Source: Candidatus Marsarchaeota G2 archaeon ECH_B_1 (GTDB lineage: Archaea > Thermoproteota > Thermoprotei_A > Marsarchaeales > Marsarchaeaceae). Taken from it: DNA of 64,000 nt. This document shows, piece by piece, positions 1 through 8,273 of this stretch. A program made the translations under genes and the position numbers. Numbering within the stretch: the stretch's first letter is position 1; the number at the start of each line of letters is the position of its first letter. The stretch covers positions 168,153-232,152 of the forward strand of contig NEXG01000001.1 in assembly GCA_003019535.1 (NCBI GenBank). Reading direction: 5' to 3'. The notes under the pieces were generated by a model. The model saw nothing but the letters and a program-made list of their open reading frames with translations. It had not been told where the DNA came from and did no database searches.

Positions 1-585
1 CTTTCTTTTACCACTAATGGTTAAGTTCCTGATCAATCTTGGAGCACCGAATAATAATGCGTCATAATCTTGACTCGCACAAGCATAAGCTTGGCCATCA
101 ATCACTAGTTTGGCTGCCTGAGCCTCGCCCTCGTATGGAGCCTGCACAAAAGGTATGCCCATATATGTAAGTAGTTGTTTTGCCTGAGCCACCATTTCCT
201 TTGTAAGCGATGCAGCCTGCATTGATTTGCGGTAAGCCACATCATAGTGTCCCTCCTGCAGGGCTTGAGAAGCTTCGATTTTAGCCTTTTCCTTCCTCTG
301 AACCCTCTGCTCAATCTCTCTCTTCTTTAACGGAAGAACCTCCCCGTCGAAAACATAAATCGGTTTTAAACCGAGCTCTACCAAATTTATCGTCCTGTAA
401 AACAATCCCTGTAGATGGCTTGTTATACGACCGTGTGAATCGAGAAGTGGAGTACCATCAGGCTGCCTTATTATGGTTAAAAACTGGTAGAGCGCGTTGT
501 AGGCGTCCACTGCCACCTTAGATTTAGGCAACTGTGTTAGATCCACCACTTTGCGGGGTACTATCTCCCCTAAGTCAACCCCCAT
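1..585 (-). CDS. fen: Flap endonuclease FEN1, N-terminal part (cut by window edge)
   Basis: The reading frame runs from ATG at 585 to base 1 without a stop, giving the first 195 residues of a protein usually near 340. FEN1 removes 5' flaps in Okazaki-fragment maturation and base repair. Metal-binding acidic residues of the family are visible: the Asp in VAVDAYNALYQF, the Asp in YVFDGE, both Glu in YEGEAQAA and both Asp in ASQDYDALL. The start is supported by the usual MGVDL N-terminus, whose glycine threads the active site. The C-terminal half, with the helix-hairpin-helix and PCNA-binding tail, lies outside the window. Confidence 0.95.
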   Translation of the reverse strand, partial: MGVDLGEIVPRKVVDLTQLPKSKVAVDAYNALYQFLTIIRQPDGTPLLDSHGRITSHLQGLFYRTINLVELGLKPIYVFDGEVLPLKKREIEQRVQRKEKAKIEASQALQEGHYDVAYRKSMQAASLTKEMVAQAKQLLTYMGIPFVQAPYEGEAQAAKLVIDGQAYACASQDYDALLFGAPRLIRNLTISGKRK

Positions 586-595
586 AAGTCATCCT

Positions 596-826
596 TTACT
601 CCTTTGGTACAAGCACTAGCTCGCCTTCTTTCCGTTCATAAGTCGTAATTAACCCAAAAAGTTCAAGTCTCATAACGGCGTGCCTTAATCTCTGCTCAGT
701 CATCTTAGGGTCGTCACGCAGAATCTGATCGTAGAGCTCCGAAAAAGAAATAGGCTTCTTCTTCTCATACAAATAGTCACATATTAGCCTTTCAGGCTTA
801 TCTGTTTCAAGTATCTGTGGCGCCAT
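596..826 (-). CDS. Small winged-helix-like protein
   Basis: A 76-residue protein from ATG 826, packed 9 bases after the cdc48 stop and 10 bases before the fen start, so probably in the same transcript. The sequence is helix-rich with a short basic-acidic hairpin near the end (YERKEGELVLV). This layout resembles a winged helix-turn-helix fold, with ISFSELYDQIL and TEQRLRHAVMRL as likely helices. No cysteines or catalytic motif are seen. A DNA-binding role is inferred from the fold pattern only. Its conserved-looking position between cdc48 and fen supports it being a real gene. Confidence 0.7.
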   Translation of the reverse strand: MAPQILETDKPERLICDYLYEKKKPISFSELYDQILRDDPKMTEQRLRHAVMRLELFGLITTYERKEGELVLVPKE

Positions 827-835
827 CTGAACACC

Positions 836-3055
836 TTAAGCGTAGTTCATCAGAACCTGTTCCCTTGTCTTAAGCTGCCTAGCTTTTTCACCCCAGTTAA
901 CATAGTACTTCACCATATCTTCTGTTATAGAAGCCCTAACAAGTTTCAACGCTTCTTCGAAATGACGCCAACGCACAGTCACAGAGTTGATATCCTCCCT
1001 TAGCGCGCTCAGCGCGGCTTCTCTACAAAGCAGTTCGAGGTCTGCACCACTGTAGCCTTCAGTTATGCTCGCCAACCTGGACAAGTCTACATCATCTGCA
1101 AGTGGCATCTTCTTAGTGTATATCTTGAGTATTTCAAACCTAGCCTGAGCATTAGGGGGAGCAACATACACCAGTCGGTCAAACCTTCCGGGCCTTAACA
1201 GCGCTGGGTCGAGGATATCGGGCCTGTTTGTAGCGCCTATAACCACTACGTTCTCAAGCTTCTCTATACCATCGAGCTCTGTTAGAAGCTGTGTAACAAC
1301 CCTTTCGGATGCACCAGAATCTTCATAACCAGCACCCCTCATGGGGGCTATAGCATCCAACTCATCTAGGAAAACTATGCACGGCGCAGATTGCCTAGCC
1401 CTCCTAAACGCCTCCCTTATCGCTTTTTCAGACTCACCCAACCATTTACTGAATATCTCTGGTCCTTTAATGGTTATAAAATTCGCTTCGCTCTCCGTTG
1501 CTACAGCCTTCGCGAGAAGAGTCTTACCAGTACCCGGAGGACCATAAAGCAGGACTCCTTTAGTTGGTTTTATACCGAACTTTTCGAAGACGTCTGGATA
1601 TTTGAGAGGCCACTCAACTGTTTCTTTAAGTAGCTCTCGAACATCGGTTAGACCACCGATCTGGTCCCAATGGATCTCCGGTGTCTCAATATAGACTTCC
1701 CTGAGAGTAGTCGGTACAACCTCTTTATATGCGGACAGAAAGTCATTCATATTAACAGTCATTTTTTCTAGGATTTCCGGCGGTATACTTTCTTGTTCAA
1801 TGTTTATGTTAGGAAGATATCTTCTCAGAGCCTTCATAGCGGCCTCCCTAGCCAACGCAGCAAGATCAGCGCCAGTGTACCCGTGGGTCATGTCGGCGAG
1901 ACGCTTAAGGTCGACATCCTTCTCTAAAGGCATGTTTCTAGTATGTATCTGAAGAATTTCTAGCCTTCCCTGTTTATCTGGTAGCGTTATTTCTATCTCC
2001 CTGTCGAATCTACCAGGCCTTCTAAGAGCTGGGTCGAGCGCATTCGCCCTATTAGTGGCGCCTATAACTATCACATCGCCTCTGGCTTCAAGACCATCCA
2101 TGAGGGTCAGCAGCTGTGCGACCACCCTATGCTCAACTTCACCAGTAACTTCCTCCCTCTTTGGGGCTATGGCGTCCAACTCATCGATAAAGATTATGGC
2201 AGGAGCATGCTTCTTAGCGTCCTCAAAAACCTCCCTAAGTTTCTGCTCACTTTCACCGTAGAACTTGCTCATTATCTCTGGACCGTTTATCGCAACAAAG
2301 TATGCATCAGTTTCATTTGCCACAGCCTTCGCGAGAAGAGTCTTACCAGTACCCGGAGGACCATAAAGCAGGACTCCCTTAGGGGGTTCTATACCCAACC
2401 TCTTAAATAACTCTGGGTGACGAAGCGGCAACTCAATCATTTCTCTGACTTTAGGTATTATCTCTTTCATACCACCTATGTCCTCATATGTCACACGAGG
2501 TACACCTGAAGCCTCGGCAGGTTTATCTAGGATTGTCACCTGAGTATTCTCCGTAACTATGACCGCATCGCTTGGCCTTACAGTCACAACAGTGAAGGAA
2601 ATTGCCTGGCCCAAAACGGGGATAAGCACAGTGTCACCCTCAACAAGAGGATAATCGATGAGTTTCTTTTTTACATAGGAAATAAACGGTGGATCCACCG
2701 TTATGGAGTAAGAAGAAGGAGCCAGTTTTACGGACACAGCCGGCTTAGGTGTTATTTTACGCACGATGGCTTTGTCACCAATGCTCACCCCACAATTCTT
2801 CCTAATCAGGCCATCCATCCTAATAGTATCAGTTCCCTTATCTTCAACGTAGGCCGGCCACACTATGGCAACTGTACGCCTCTTCCCAATTATTTCCACA
2901 ACATCACCAATTCCGACATTAAGCTTAGCCATGATATCGGAGTCTATTCTAACTTTATTACGACCAACATCCCTCTGCTTGGCCTCAGCCACTCTGAGTA
3001 CGACTGCGCCATCACCAGGAGGCAGTTGGCTGGCACCTTTATCAGAAGCCGACAA
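836..3055 (-). CDS. cdc48: Cdc48/VAT-type double AAA+ ATPase
   Basis: A 739-residue archaeal p97 homologue that unfolds protein substrates with ATP energy, often feeding the proteasome. The N-terminal double-psi barrel plus four-stranded barrel covers about residues 15-190. D1 has Walker A GPPGTGKT near residue 230 and Walker [14 protein letters not shown]2 has Walker A near 505 and Walker [13 protein letters not shown]. Arginine fingers sit in the RRPGRFDR and LRPGRFDR motifs. TTG at 3055 follows a GGTG ribosome site and matches the normal N-terminal length. The protein ends in Asn-Tyr-Ala, a penultimate tyrosine reminiscent of the HbYX proteasome-docking tail but without the hydrophobic residue. 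Confidence 0.98.
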   Translation of the reverse strand: MSASDKGASQLPPGDGAVVLRVAEAKQRDVGRNKVRIDSDIMAKLNVGIGDVVEIIGKRRTVAIVWPAYVEDKGTDTIRMDGLIRKNCGVSIGDKAIVRKITPKPAVSVKLAPSSYSITVDPPFISYVKKKLIDYPLVEGDTVLIPVLGQAISFTVVTVRPSDAVIVTENTQVTILDKPAEASGVPRVTYEDIGGMKEIIPKVREMIELPLRHPELFKRLGIEPPKGVLLYGPPGTGKTLLAKAVANETDAYFVAINGPEIMSKFYGESEQKLREVFEDAKKHAPAIIFIDELDAIAPKREEVTGEVEHRVVAQLLTLMDGLEARGDVIVIGATNRANALDPALRRPGRFDREIEITLPDKQGRLEILQIHTRNMPLEKDVDLKRLADMTHGYTGADLAALAREAAMKALRRYLPNINIEQESIPPEILEKMTVNMNDFLSAYKEVVPTTLREVYIETPEIHWDQIGGLTDVRELLKETVEWPLKYPDVFEKFGIKPTKGVLLYGPPGTGKTLLAKAVATESEANFITIKGPEIFSKWLGESEKAIREAFRRARQSAPCIVFLDELDAIAPMRGAGYEDSGASERVVTQLLTELDGIEKLENVVVIGATNRPDILDPALLRPGRFDRLVYVAPPNAQARFEILKIYTKKMPLADDVDLSRLASITEGYSGADLELLCREAALSALREDINSVTVRWRHFEEALKLVRASITEDMVKYYVNWGEKARQLKTREQVLMNYA
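1503..1558. repeat. 56-bp perfect direct repeat inside cdc48 (copy 2 at 2322-2377)
   Basis: The segment over the D2 Walker A region is identical base for base to 2322-2377 over the D1 Walker A region. The flanking bases differ at both ends (T versus C before, T versus C after). Identity includes every synonymous position of about 18 codons, which protein conservation alone does not explain. Recent gene conversion between the two AAA modules is the likely cause. Confidence 0.9.
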
Positions 3056-3121
3056 ATCTTACACCAGATTAGATGTTCTCAAAAGGTGGAAAAAAACCTT
3101 ACGTGACTAACAGCCGAGGAA

Positions 3122-3397
3122 TCATAACCTATAGACGTATTCTATTTCGATATTACTCACCGAGTCAAGCGATGACACTAAAGACTCTATAACTTCTGTT
3201 CCACCATCTAGGTTCTCTGGCACAATCATATGTAACCTTAAAGCCACCAAACCAAAAGCGATCGGTTCTTCATCAGCCTTCTTTATCTCCGCCACACCCT
3301 GCAGTTTCTGCTTTACTTCATCGAGCAGCTTAGCCCTGTCAGTATCCACCGATTTAGGATAAACCTTTCCAACCACAACAACCTTACCAGCAGCCAT
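3122..3397 (-). CDS. ef1b: Translation elongation factor 1-beta (aEF-1beta)
   Basis: A 91-residue protein that exchanges GDP for GTP on aEF-1alpha. Family features are the alpha-beta sandwich with GKVVVVGKVYPKS at the start, the PIAFGLVALRLHMIVPE core strand and the SIEIEYVYRL-like ending (here NIEIEYVYRL). An in-frame GTG lies three codons upstream at 3406, but ATG 3397 has a GGTGGTG ribosome site just before it and gives the normal N-terminus. The gene stands alone between cdc48 and tRNA-Met and points toward cdc48. Confidence 0.95.
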   Translation of the reverse strand: MAAGKVVVVGKVYPKSVDTDRAKLLDEVKQKLQGVAEIKKADEEPIAFGLVALRLHMIVPENLDGGTEVIESLVSSLDSVSNIEIEYVYRL

Positions 3398-3429
3398 ACA
3401 CACCACCGAATTAAGTGGGCCCGAAGGGA

Positions 3430-3445
3430 TTTTCAGACACCGTCA
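3430..3445 (-). other. 16-nt BHB intron in the T-loop of tRNA-Met
   Basis: The insert TGACGGTGTCTGAAAA falls between T-loop positions 59 and 60. The fold is a strict BHB: outer stem AAGGG/CCCTT, central 4-bp helix TTCA/TGAA, bulges AAT and AAT, inner stem GAC/GTC. Cutting after the second base of each bulge leaves the standard T-loop TTCAAAT. Confidence 0.92.
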
Positions 3446-3467
3446 TTTGAACCCTTGACCGTCAGGT

Positions 3468-3482
3468 CTCCCCCAGCTAGGC
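3468..3482 (-). other. 15-nt intron in the anticodon loop of tRNA-Met (37/38)
   Basis: The insert GCCTAGCTGGGGGAG lies between A37 and A38. Outer stem CAGG/CCTG is intact, but the central helix is relaxed (CTC against GGG with a wobble, then a mismatch). The boundary is set by restoring a seven-base loop, so it could move by a base or two. Confidence 0.75.
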
Positions 3483-3579
3483 TATGAGCCTGCCGCTCTA
3501 CCAAGCTGAGCTACGGGCCCACCTAAACCAACATTTTTTATACCGGTTCAAAATAAGAGTTTTGCGGTTAAAACAAAAA

Positions 3580-3654
3580 GGCCGCAGTGGCGTAGCTGGC
3601 TAACGCGCCGGCCTGTGGAGCCGGTGATCGCGGGTTCAAATCCCGCCTGCGGCC
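3580..3654 (+). tRNA. tRNA-His (GTG)
   Basis: Acceptor GCCGCAG/CTGCGGC, anticodon stem CCGGC/GCCGG with loop CTGTGGA, T stem CGGG-type with loop TTCAAAT. A genome-encoded G at -1 (3580) faces C73, the identity pair of tRNA-His. No intron and no CCA. Confidence 0.97.
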
Positions 3655-3825
3655 CTCCTCAGGCTTCAATTTATCGCTTAGAAAGCCTCTTACACTGTAT
3701 CACAAATTGGCCAACCAGGATAGCACCTCTATATATTATCCTTCACCAGGCATTGACATAAACATCCACAACTATACGTAAAACATTCTAGAGCCATCAC
3801 AGAACCTAAGCACCATATGCAAAGG

Positions 3826-3913
3826 CGCCGGCGCGAGGATTCGAACCTCGGACCGCTCGGTTTCTGCTATAGTTTAACAGCCGAGCGCTCTACCTAGACT
3901 GAGCTACGCCGGC
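3826..3913 (-). tRNA. tRNA-Asn (GTT) with one intron
   Basis: Acceptor GCCGGCG/CGCCGGC with discriminator G, D stem GCTC/GAGC, anticodon stem CTCGG/CCGAG, T stem CGAGG/CCTCG. The anticodon loop reads CTGTTA then A after the 13-nt insert is removed, giving anticodon GTT. Unspliced length is 88 nt, spliced 75. Confidence 0.95.
3862..3874 (-). other. 13-nt BHB intron at 37/38 of tRNA-Asn
   Basis: Insert AACTATAGCAGAA. The central helix is CTGT/GCAG (three Watson-Crick pairs and one wobble), bulges TAA and AAA, with a six-base loop and no inner stem. Cuts after the second base of each bulge give a normal seven-base loop. Confidence 0.9.
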
Positions 3914-4387
3914 GCAGAATAGTTGAAATTGTTACGTTTTATAAATCTTTTGAGCGCTTGCGTATTCATCGAATATTGGAGAAAACACTTAATTTCACTT
4001 CACATAAAAGGCATAAAGGCCATACAACAAAGCATGGAAACTAGGTATACAGGGAGGAGAAGGCTCTCGAACAGCTTGAGGCTTAAGCAACTCGGCTATT
4101 CTGCCAGCATACATCACAGAAACTCTGCACGTAACCCCGAATTGTCACCAACATCATGAGTAATATAGACGCTGGTTATCCTATATTCAGAGCTCAGCCT
4201 CAAAGGTAGGCGCAATGCCTTAGATTGCACAAGCACATCCCAATTGGTAGCTGACTCACCCTCAATCGAGGGCACGGGGTTAATAATTAGCCTAAGCAAC
4301 TATCAACCAATTCCCAGATAACGCTTTTTTACGTGAAAAGTCAAATTGACAAACACTTATCCAAACGGATTCAGTATCGTGTCTCAT
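3914..4387. other. Gap without a convincing gene
   Basis: About 470 bases between tRNA-Asn and the end of top6A. A 61-codon frame on the minus strand (4114-4299) begins MLRLIINPVPSIEGE and looks faintly protein-like, but I do not recognise it and it has no clear ribosome site; it may be a tiny gene or a decayed one. The plus-strand frame at 3923-4159 has no family features. No tRNA or hairpin of note was found. Confidence 0.5.
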
Positions 4388-5509
4388 TTAAGTTGCACCA
4401 AGCTCCCGCAGTTTCTCGGGTAAATAGGTGTTAGCTAAATAGGTTACTCCTATCGTAGTGTTTTTGCTTGAGAAGGCCTCTAATTCAGCCTTTTTACGTT
4501 TCCTCATGAACCATTCTATTTGGGCTCTGAAAAATTTATCATTGTATCTTGGGTCTTTTTTGAGCTCTTCCAGTCTCTTGTAGTCAACATCGTTAAGCAC
4601 TAAGCTGGGGACCTTGTACTTTTCGATGTCGGTCGCCCAAAATCCCAACCACTTGGCTGATGGTGTCGCAAGATCTTTTATATGGGCTGATTTCGCTGAG
4701 CCGCTTATTATTACGAGGGCTATATGCATCCCCCAAGGATCCGCATCGGTTAGTATATATACAGGTAATCCAAGCTCTTTATTGAGTCTTCTTATAAGTA
4801 TCCTTGCAGCCCTACTAGCTTGACCACCTGTCTCAATCAATAAAGCTCCAAACCGCTCATGCAGTTTTTCGCGTATCAGCTGGATAAACACTGCGTGTTT
4901 CTCAACAACCAAAACAAAATTAGAATCGCTTGAAACAAAGCGCGCCTGAGCGAGCGCCGGACCTATGCTTACTCCATCGGGATGGGACATTAGATCGACT
5001 CTGTTACCTTGGAACCCCTTAATGGTGTACTCTAATACTAATCTCCCAAAAGCCGTACCCCTATCATGGGGGATAATGTTGAATGTCTCCCTAGGAACGC
5101 TTAAAATTGCCTCTAAGTCCTCTACCTGCGAGTCTGTCTCGGCTTGCTCTTTAATCTCGAGCATCTTTTCGTTAAGAGATGTGTAGTATAGGTCACGGAG
5201 AGTGGTAACTTGGTCGCTTTTTATTAGCTCGTTAGCTACGTATGCCACCCATAACAACTGGGCCAAACCCTTCGCTCCCCTTACATTACTAAAACCTCTC
5301 CTAATGGACTTATGGCCCAACACATACTGCTGAAGTCTCTCATCGAAAACTATGTTGTCAATTGACCGGCTAGGAATGCTAACCGCTGGAGGTTCTAGGT
5401 TTGATAGCTGAGTGTATATTTTGTCGCCTAGCTCTACTATTAGTTTTCCAGCCTTCTGGGGAAGTGTCTCTCGCTCAGATCTCTTCTTTTGCGTCATCCC
5501 ATTTTGCAC
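4388..5509 (-). CDS. top6A: DNA topoisomerase VI subunit A (Spo11-like)
   Basis: A 373-residue cutting subunit of type IIB topoisomerase, which relaxes and decatenates DNA together with subunit B. The catalytic tyrosine lies in TLRDLYYTSL near residue 106. The Toprim domain follows, with its glutamate in LVVEKHAVF and the acidic pair in TDADPWGMHI near 253. ATG 5509 overlaps the end of top6B by 35 bases, so translation is probably coupled; an internal ATG four codons on is an alternative. Length is typical of archaeal subunit A. Confidence 0.97.
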   Translation of the reverse strand: MQNGMTQKKRSERETLPQKAGKLIVELGDKIYTQLSNLEPPAVSIPSRSIDNIVFDERLQQYVLGHKSIRRGFSNVRGAKGLAQLLWVAYVANELIKSDQVTTLRDLYYTSLNEKMLEIKEQAETDSQVEDLEAILSVPRETFNIIPHDRGTAFGRLVLEYTIKGFQGNRVDLMSHPDGVSIGPALAQARFVSSDSNFVLVVEKHAVFIQLIREKLHERFGALLIETGGQASRAARILIRRLNKELGLPVYILTDADPWGMHIALVIISGSAKSAHIKDLATPSAKWLGFWATDIEKYKVPSLVLNDVDYKRLEELKKDPRYNDKFFRAQIEWFMRKRKKAELEAFSSKNTTIGVTYLANTYLPEKLRELGAT

Positions 5510-7004
5510 CCTTAATTAACAAGCCGAGTTGTCTCCCTTCAAGTGGAGCCTTACCTGATAAGGCTGAAGAGTACTTGTTTATCAATGTAAGGTAACCCAA
5601 CAACTTTTCGTTACGCATATGGAAGTTTTGTTCACGCTTCTTTTTCGAAAGGTAAGTTTTTAAGTCGCGTGCACACTTTCTTAGGGCAAGTCTGATCTCT
5701 CTCCTTACTTCTTCACGATCTGCAACATACTCTTTGCCAGCAGTCTTGAATGGAACCTTTGAGGCAGCTATATGGATAAAGATTAGTAGAGGATCAACTT
5801 TTGGGTCTAAGCCATAGTTAGCCCAGTCTATGTCTTCTTCTATCACCTTCATAGCCACATCGTTGGAAGAATCATAGATTAATGGTATTTTATTCGCGAA
5901 CCTTAATAGTCTAACCTCATTTGAACCGTTTTCCGAATTTATACCCCCGCCATATGCTAATGCCGCTTCAACTATAAAGGAGAATCCCTCATAAGCTGAG
6001 GGGGGTCTCGTGGTAACTGAGATAAACTCAGGATTGTACTCCGAAGTCAAACCAGTCCTAATCGTCTGCTCTCCAAGCGGAGATAGCGAAGAGCCATCCG
6101 GAGGAAGAAAAGTAAAAGATTTAAAGCCTTCAACTATCTTCTTTATTTCATCATCGGAAAGCTTTTTAACTGGGCGGTTAGGGTCAAGACCAAGCCATGT
6201 GACGAATCTTGAAGCGGTTGTAACACCAATCCTTGAAAACTTCTGTAAAAACTTTAAAAGTGTAACCTCTCTTTTGGAGGAGTCTACCATCTCCTTCACC
6301 TTAATAATATCGACGCCATATGGATGGGGTTTGGATTCAACAGGCGGTTTAGGCATACTTTCCGTTAAAGCGGGAGCCAAAAAAACCTGGTTTTCTGGGT
6401 CGAAAAATATAATTGACGCGTAAGGCAAGGCAATGCGTGTCATCCTAAGATATCTGATAACACGGTTTCGCGCTGAAACATAATCTCCTTTAAATTTAAT
6501 CGAAACCGTGGTTCCGCGATATGAATTTGGATTATGGAGTATCTTTTTTTGATGAACAATCGGTTGGTTAAGCTTAATATCTATACTTAACTTTACTAAG
6601 TGAATATCGCTACCTATACTTGTTGCAACATTTACGGGCTCACCCGTCGTTAGCTGACCGTATAATATAGCCATTTTACCGCCAAGACCAAAGGTTCCCC
6701 TACTCTGCCTTATTGTATATTTTGAGCCAAAAAAGACCCTTCCGAATGCGTCTGCGATATACCGTGACGGAACCCCCACCCCATTATCAGCGATAAGAAC
6801 TTCGAGCTCATCTGCGGCAACACGTTTCAAAGAAACATAAATTAAAGGTTTTATACCGTGCGCATCACACGCGTCTAAGGAGTTCTCAATCAATTCACGC
6901 ATAACAGTATAAACTGCCCTTGTAGGGTTATCGAATCCAGCCATTGATCTGTTGTTGTAGAAAAACTCTGCTGGACTCAGCTGTTTAAATTTCGTTGAAG
7001 ACAA
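5475..7004 (-). CDS. top6B: DNA topoisomerase VI subunit B (GHKL ATPase)
   Basis: A 509-residue ATP-binding subunit that dimerises to clamp the second DNA duplex. The Bergerat fold is clear: N-box ELIENSLDACDAHG near residue 40, DNGVGVP near 75 and GTFGLGGKMA near 105. A helix-two-turn-helix region and transducer domain with the conserved switch lysine follow. TTG at 7004 starts the usual SSTKFKQLSPAEFF N-terminus, with GGGGGAAA upstream. The gene begins one base after the stop of the KH protein and overlaps top6A, so all three likely form one operon. Confidence 0.97.
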   Translation of the reverse strand: MSSTKFKQLSPAEFFYNNRSMAGFDNPTRAVYTVMRELIENSLDACDAHGIKPLIYVSLKRVAADELEVLIADNGVGVPSRYIADAFGRVFFGSKYTIRQSRGTFGLGGKMAILYGQLTTGEPVNVATSIGSDIHLVKLSIDIKLNQPIVHQKKILHNPNSYRGTTVSIKFKGDYVSARNRVIRYLRMTRIALPYASIIFFDPENQVFLAPALTESMPKPPVESKPHPYGVDIIKVKEMVDSSKREVTLLKFLQKFSRIGVTTASRFVTWLGLDPNRPVKKLSDDEIKKIVEGFKSFTFLPPDGSSLSPLGEQTIRTGLTSEYNPEFISVTTRPPSAYEGFSFIVEAALAYGGGINSENGSNEVRLLRFANKIPLIYDSSNDVAMKVIEEDIDWANYGLDPKVDPLLIFIHIAASKVPFKTAGKEYVADREEVRREIRLALRKCARDLKTYLSKKKREQNFHMRNEKLLGYLTLINKYSSALSGKAPLEGRQLGLLIKGAKWDDAKEEI

Positions 7005-7005
7005 A

Positions 7006-7524
7006 CTATTTCCCCCATATATCTTTTACAATCCTACGCTGTAGGTTTTTTATAACAATTGACTGAGGCTTACCAAGAATTACTTCCTCTATAGCAACCC
7101 TAGCCAGCTCAATCGAGGAATAGCTCCCCATAATAATAACACTGCCCTCATGGATAATTATGTCTGCCTCTGTCAATTCTTCTAACTTTCTTTTAAATGA
7201 GCCTTTGGACCCTATTATTCTGGCTACGGTGCGAGTGATATCCTTAGGTGCTAATGTATCGTTTAGGTCTATCTTTAAATAGTATTCATCTTTCAAAAAA
7301 TACTCCTGCGCTCTGTTAAGGCTTACACCGTGAGTAACTAGTTGAATTAAGTCAGAAACTTTAGCAATCCGGTCAGGTGGGCCTCTTGCTGTTACAACTC
7401 TGCTATCACTATCAATCTGGAGCTCAACGCCCTGGGATTGCAAAAAACTCCTTAATTCTTCATATAATAGTGGAAGATCAGATCTAGTTGCTAGTTCGGC
7501 TATAAATATTCTATGATACTCCAC
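7006..7524 (-). CDS. KH-domain ribosome-assembly protein (Dim2/Pno1 type)
   Basis: A 172-residue protein with two KH modules. The second is clearer: IARIIGSKGSFKRKLEELT carries the GxxG loop near residue 110, and VIIMGSYSSIELARVAIE follows. Archaeal homologues bind the 3' end of 16S rRNA precursors and help Nob1 cut. GTG 7524 has GAGGGG seven bases upstream. It is the first gene of a run with top6B and top6A. The family call is firm; the rRNA role comes from studied relatives. Confidence 0.9.
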   Translation of the reverse strand: MEYHRIFIAELATRSDLPLLYEELRSFLQSQGVELQIDSDSRVVTARGPPDRIAKVSDLIQLVTHGVSLNRAQEYFLKDEYYLKIDLNDTLAPKDITRTVARIIGSKGSFKRKLEELTEADIIIHEGSVIIMGSYSSIELARVAIEEVILGKPQSIVIKNLQRRIVKDIWGK

Positions 7525-7584
7525 CTGTTTCCCCTCATGCTACACAATAAAATTCCTATATAGCTTATCCTCGCTCAAACATAA

Positions 7585-8060
7585 GCTTTTAGAGGCTGCA
7601 ATGATGTGTTCAGATAAGCCTCCATCCGTGTGTGTCACCTCCACTCTGTTTACCAGCGCATTAATAGCTCTAGGAAGTCTACTAAGGATGGGTGTGAAGA
7701 GTGTTTTCTCCAGATTAATGTTGTTGAAACTGCTTGCCCTATCCTTGAGGTATCAAAAGGAGGTACCCGAAGAAGCGCTCAATGGAGCTTCGTAGCCCGA
7801 AGGTCTGGTGCACATGGTTCTGGAAGCCAGCCCTCGCGAGTCACAGAGTCACGATACCACAGACCCCCATCCATCCGTGAGGATCACGGGGTCACCCACG
7901 TAGACACCTCTCTCTGAGCCTGCGCAGAAAACTGAGCGCATTGGCAGCATCTGGATAACACATTATTAGATGCGTATGCTAATACACGGTGAGTCCCACT
8001 GGACAACATCTTGATTTTGATGGTTTCAGGACAACAAAGCCTAACGTTTGGATACAACGC
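7585..8060 (-). pseudogene. Decayed DDE transposase (IS remnant)
   Basis: No full frame survives, but three frames together give a transposase C-terminal half in the right order. About 7905-7950 encodes ALSFLRRLRERC, 7868-7892 DPVILTDG, 7833-7868 LWYRDSVTR, 7757-7828 a stretch with HQTFGLRSSIERFFGYL, then 7586-7755 LKDRASSFNNIN and onward. The Asp in LTDG and the Glu in IERFF correspond to two of the three DDE residues. Frame breaks occur near 7755, 7830 and 7895. The catalytic pattern resembles IS6/IS240-like elements, but the family assignment is tentative. No terminal inverted repeats were found. Confidence 0.8.
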
Positions 8061-8175
8061 TTCCCAAGGGCGTTATCGAGAAAGCTTGATTTCGATTGTG
8101 TCTGGGTTAGGGGTGGTGAGAGTACCTAGGCGCGGGAAACGGTTATTCGGACACCATCTCGATTCCATCAAAACA

Positions 8176-8183
8176 TTTATAAG
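8176..8183 (+). promoter_or_regulatory. TATA box of tfb
   Basis: TTTATAAG lies 91 bases before the tfb ATG. The usual spacing puts the RNA start near 8205, just before the inverted repeat at 8209-8246, so the leader would be about 65-70 nt, long for an archaeon. Confidence 0.6.
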
Positions 8184-8208
8184 TTAATAATGCTTAAATA
8201 TAGGTGCT

Positions 8209-8246
8209 GATGGCCGAAAAATTTAAAGTTGGGTTTCTCGGCCATC
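8209..8246 (+). promoter_or_regulatory. Hairpin in the tfb mRNA leader
   Basis: GATGGCCGA (8209-8217) and TCGGCCATC (8238-8246) are perfect 9-base inverted repeats around a 20-base A/T-rich loop. It sits between the predicted transcription start and the ribosome site GAGGTGG (8261-8267). A role in control of TFB amount or mRNA stability is inferred only. Confidence 0.6.
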
Positions 8247-8273
8247 CTCAAATATTGTATGAGGTGGCAGCGT

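Larger units (their letters stand above)
3416..3520 (-). tRNA. tRNA-Met (CAT), elongator-type acceptor, two introns
   Basis: The cloverleaf begins with acceptor GGGCCCG paired to CGGGCCC, discriminator A, no encoded CCA. The D stem is GCTC/GAGC and the anticodon loop gives CAT. A G1:C72 pair argues against initiator tRNA; tRNA-Ile with a modified CAT anticodon cannot be excluded. The gene is 105 nt long and becomes 74 nt only after removing two inserts: one at 37/38 in the anticodon loop and one in the T-loop. The anticodon stem keeps one G-A mismatch at 27/43. Confidence 0.92.

Noticed and set aside
7530-8160. SRP RNA or RNase P RNA in the long gap before tfb
   Set aside because: Neither the SRP helix-8 signature nor the RNase P conserved regions are present; the sequence is explained by a decayed transposase on the minus strand.
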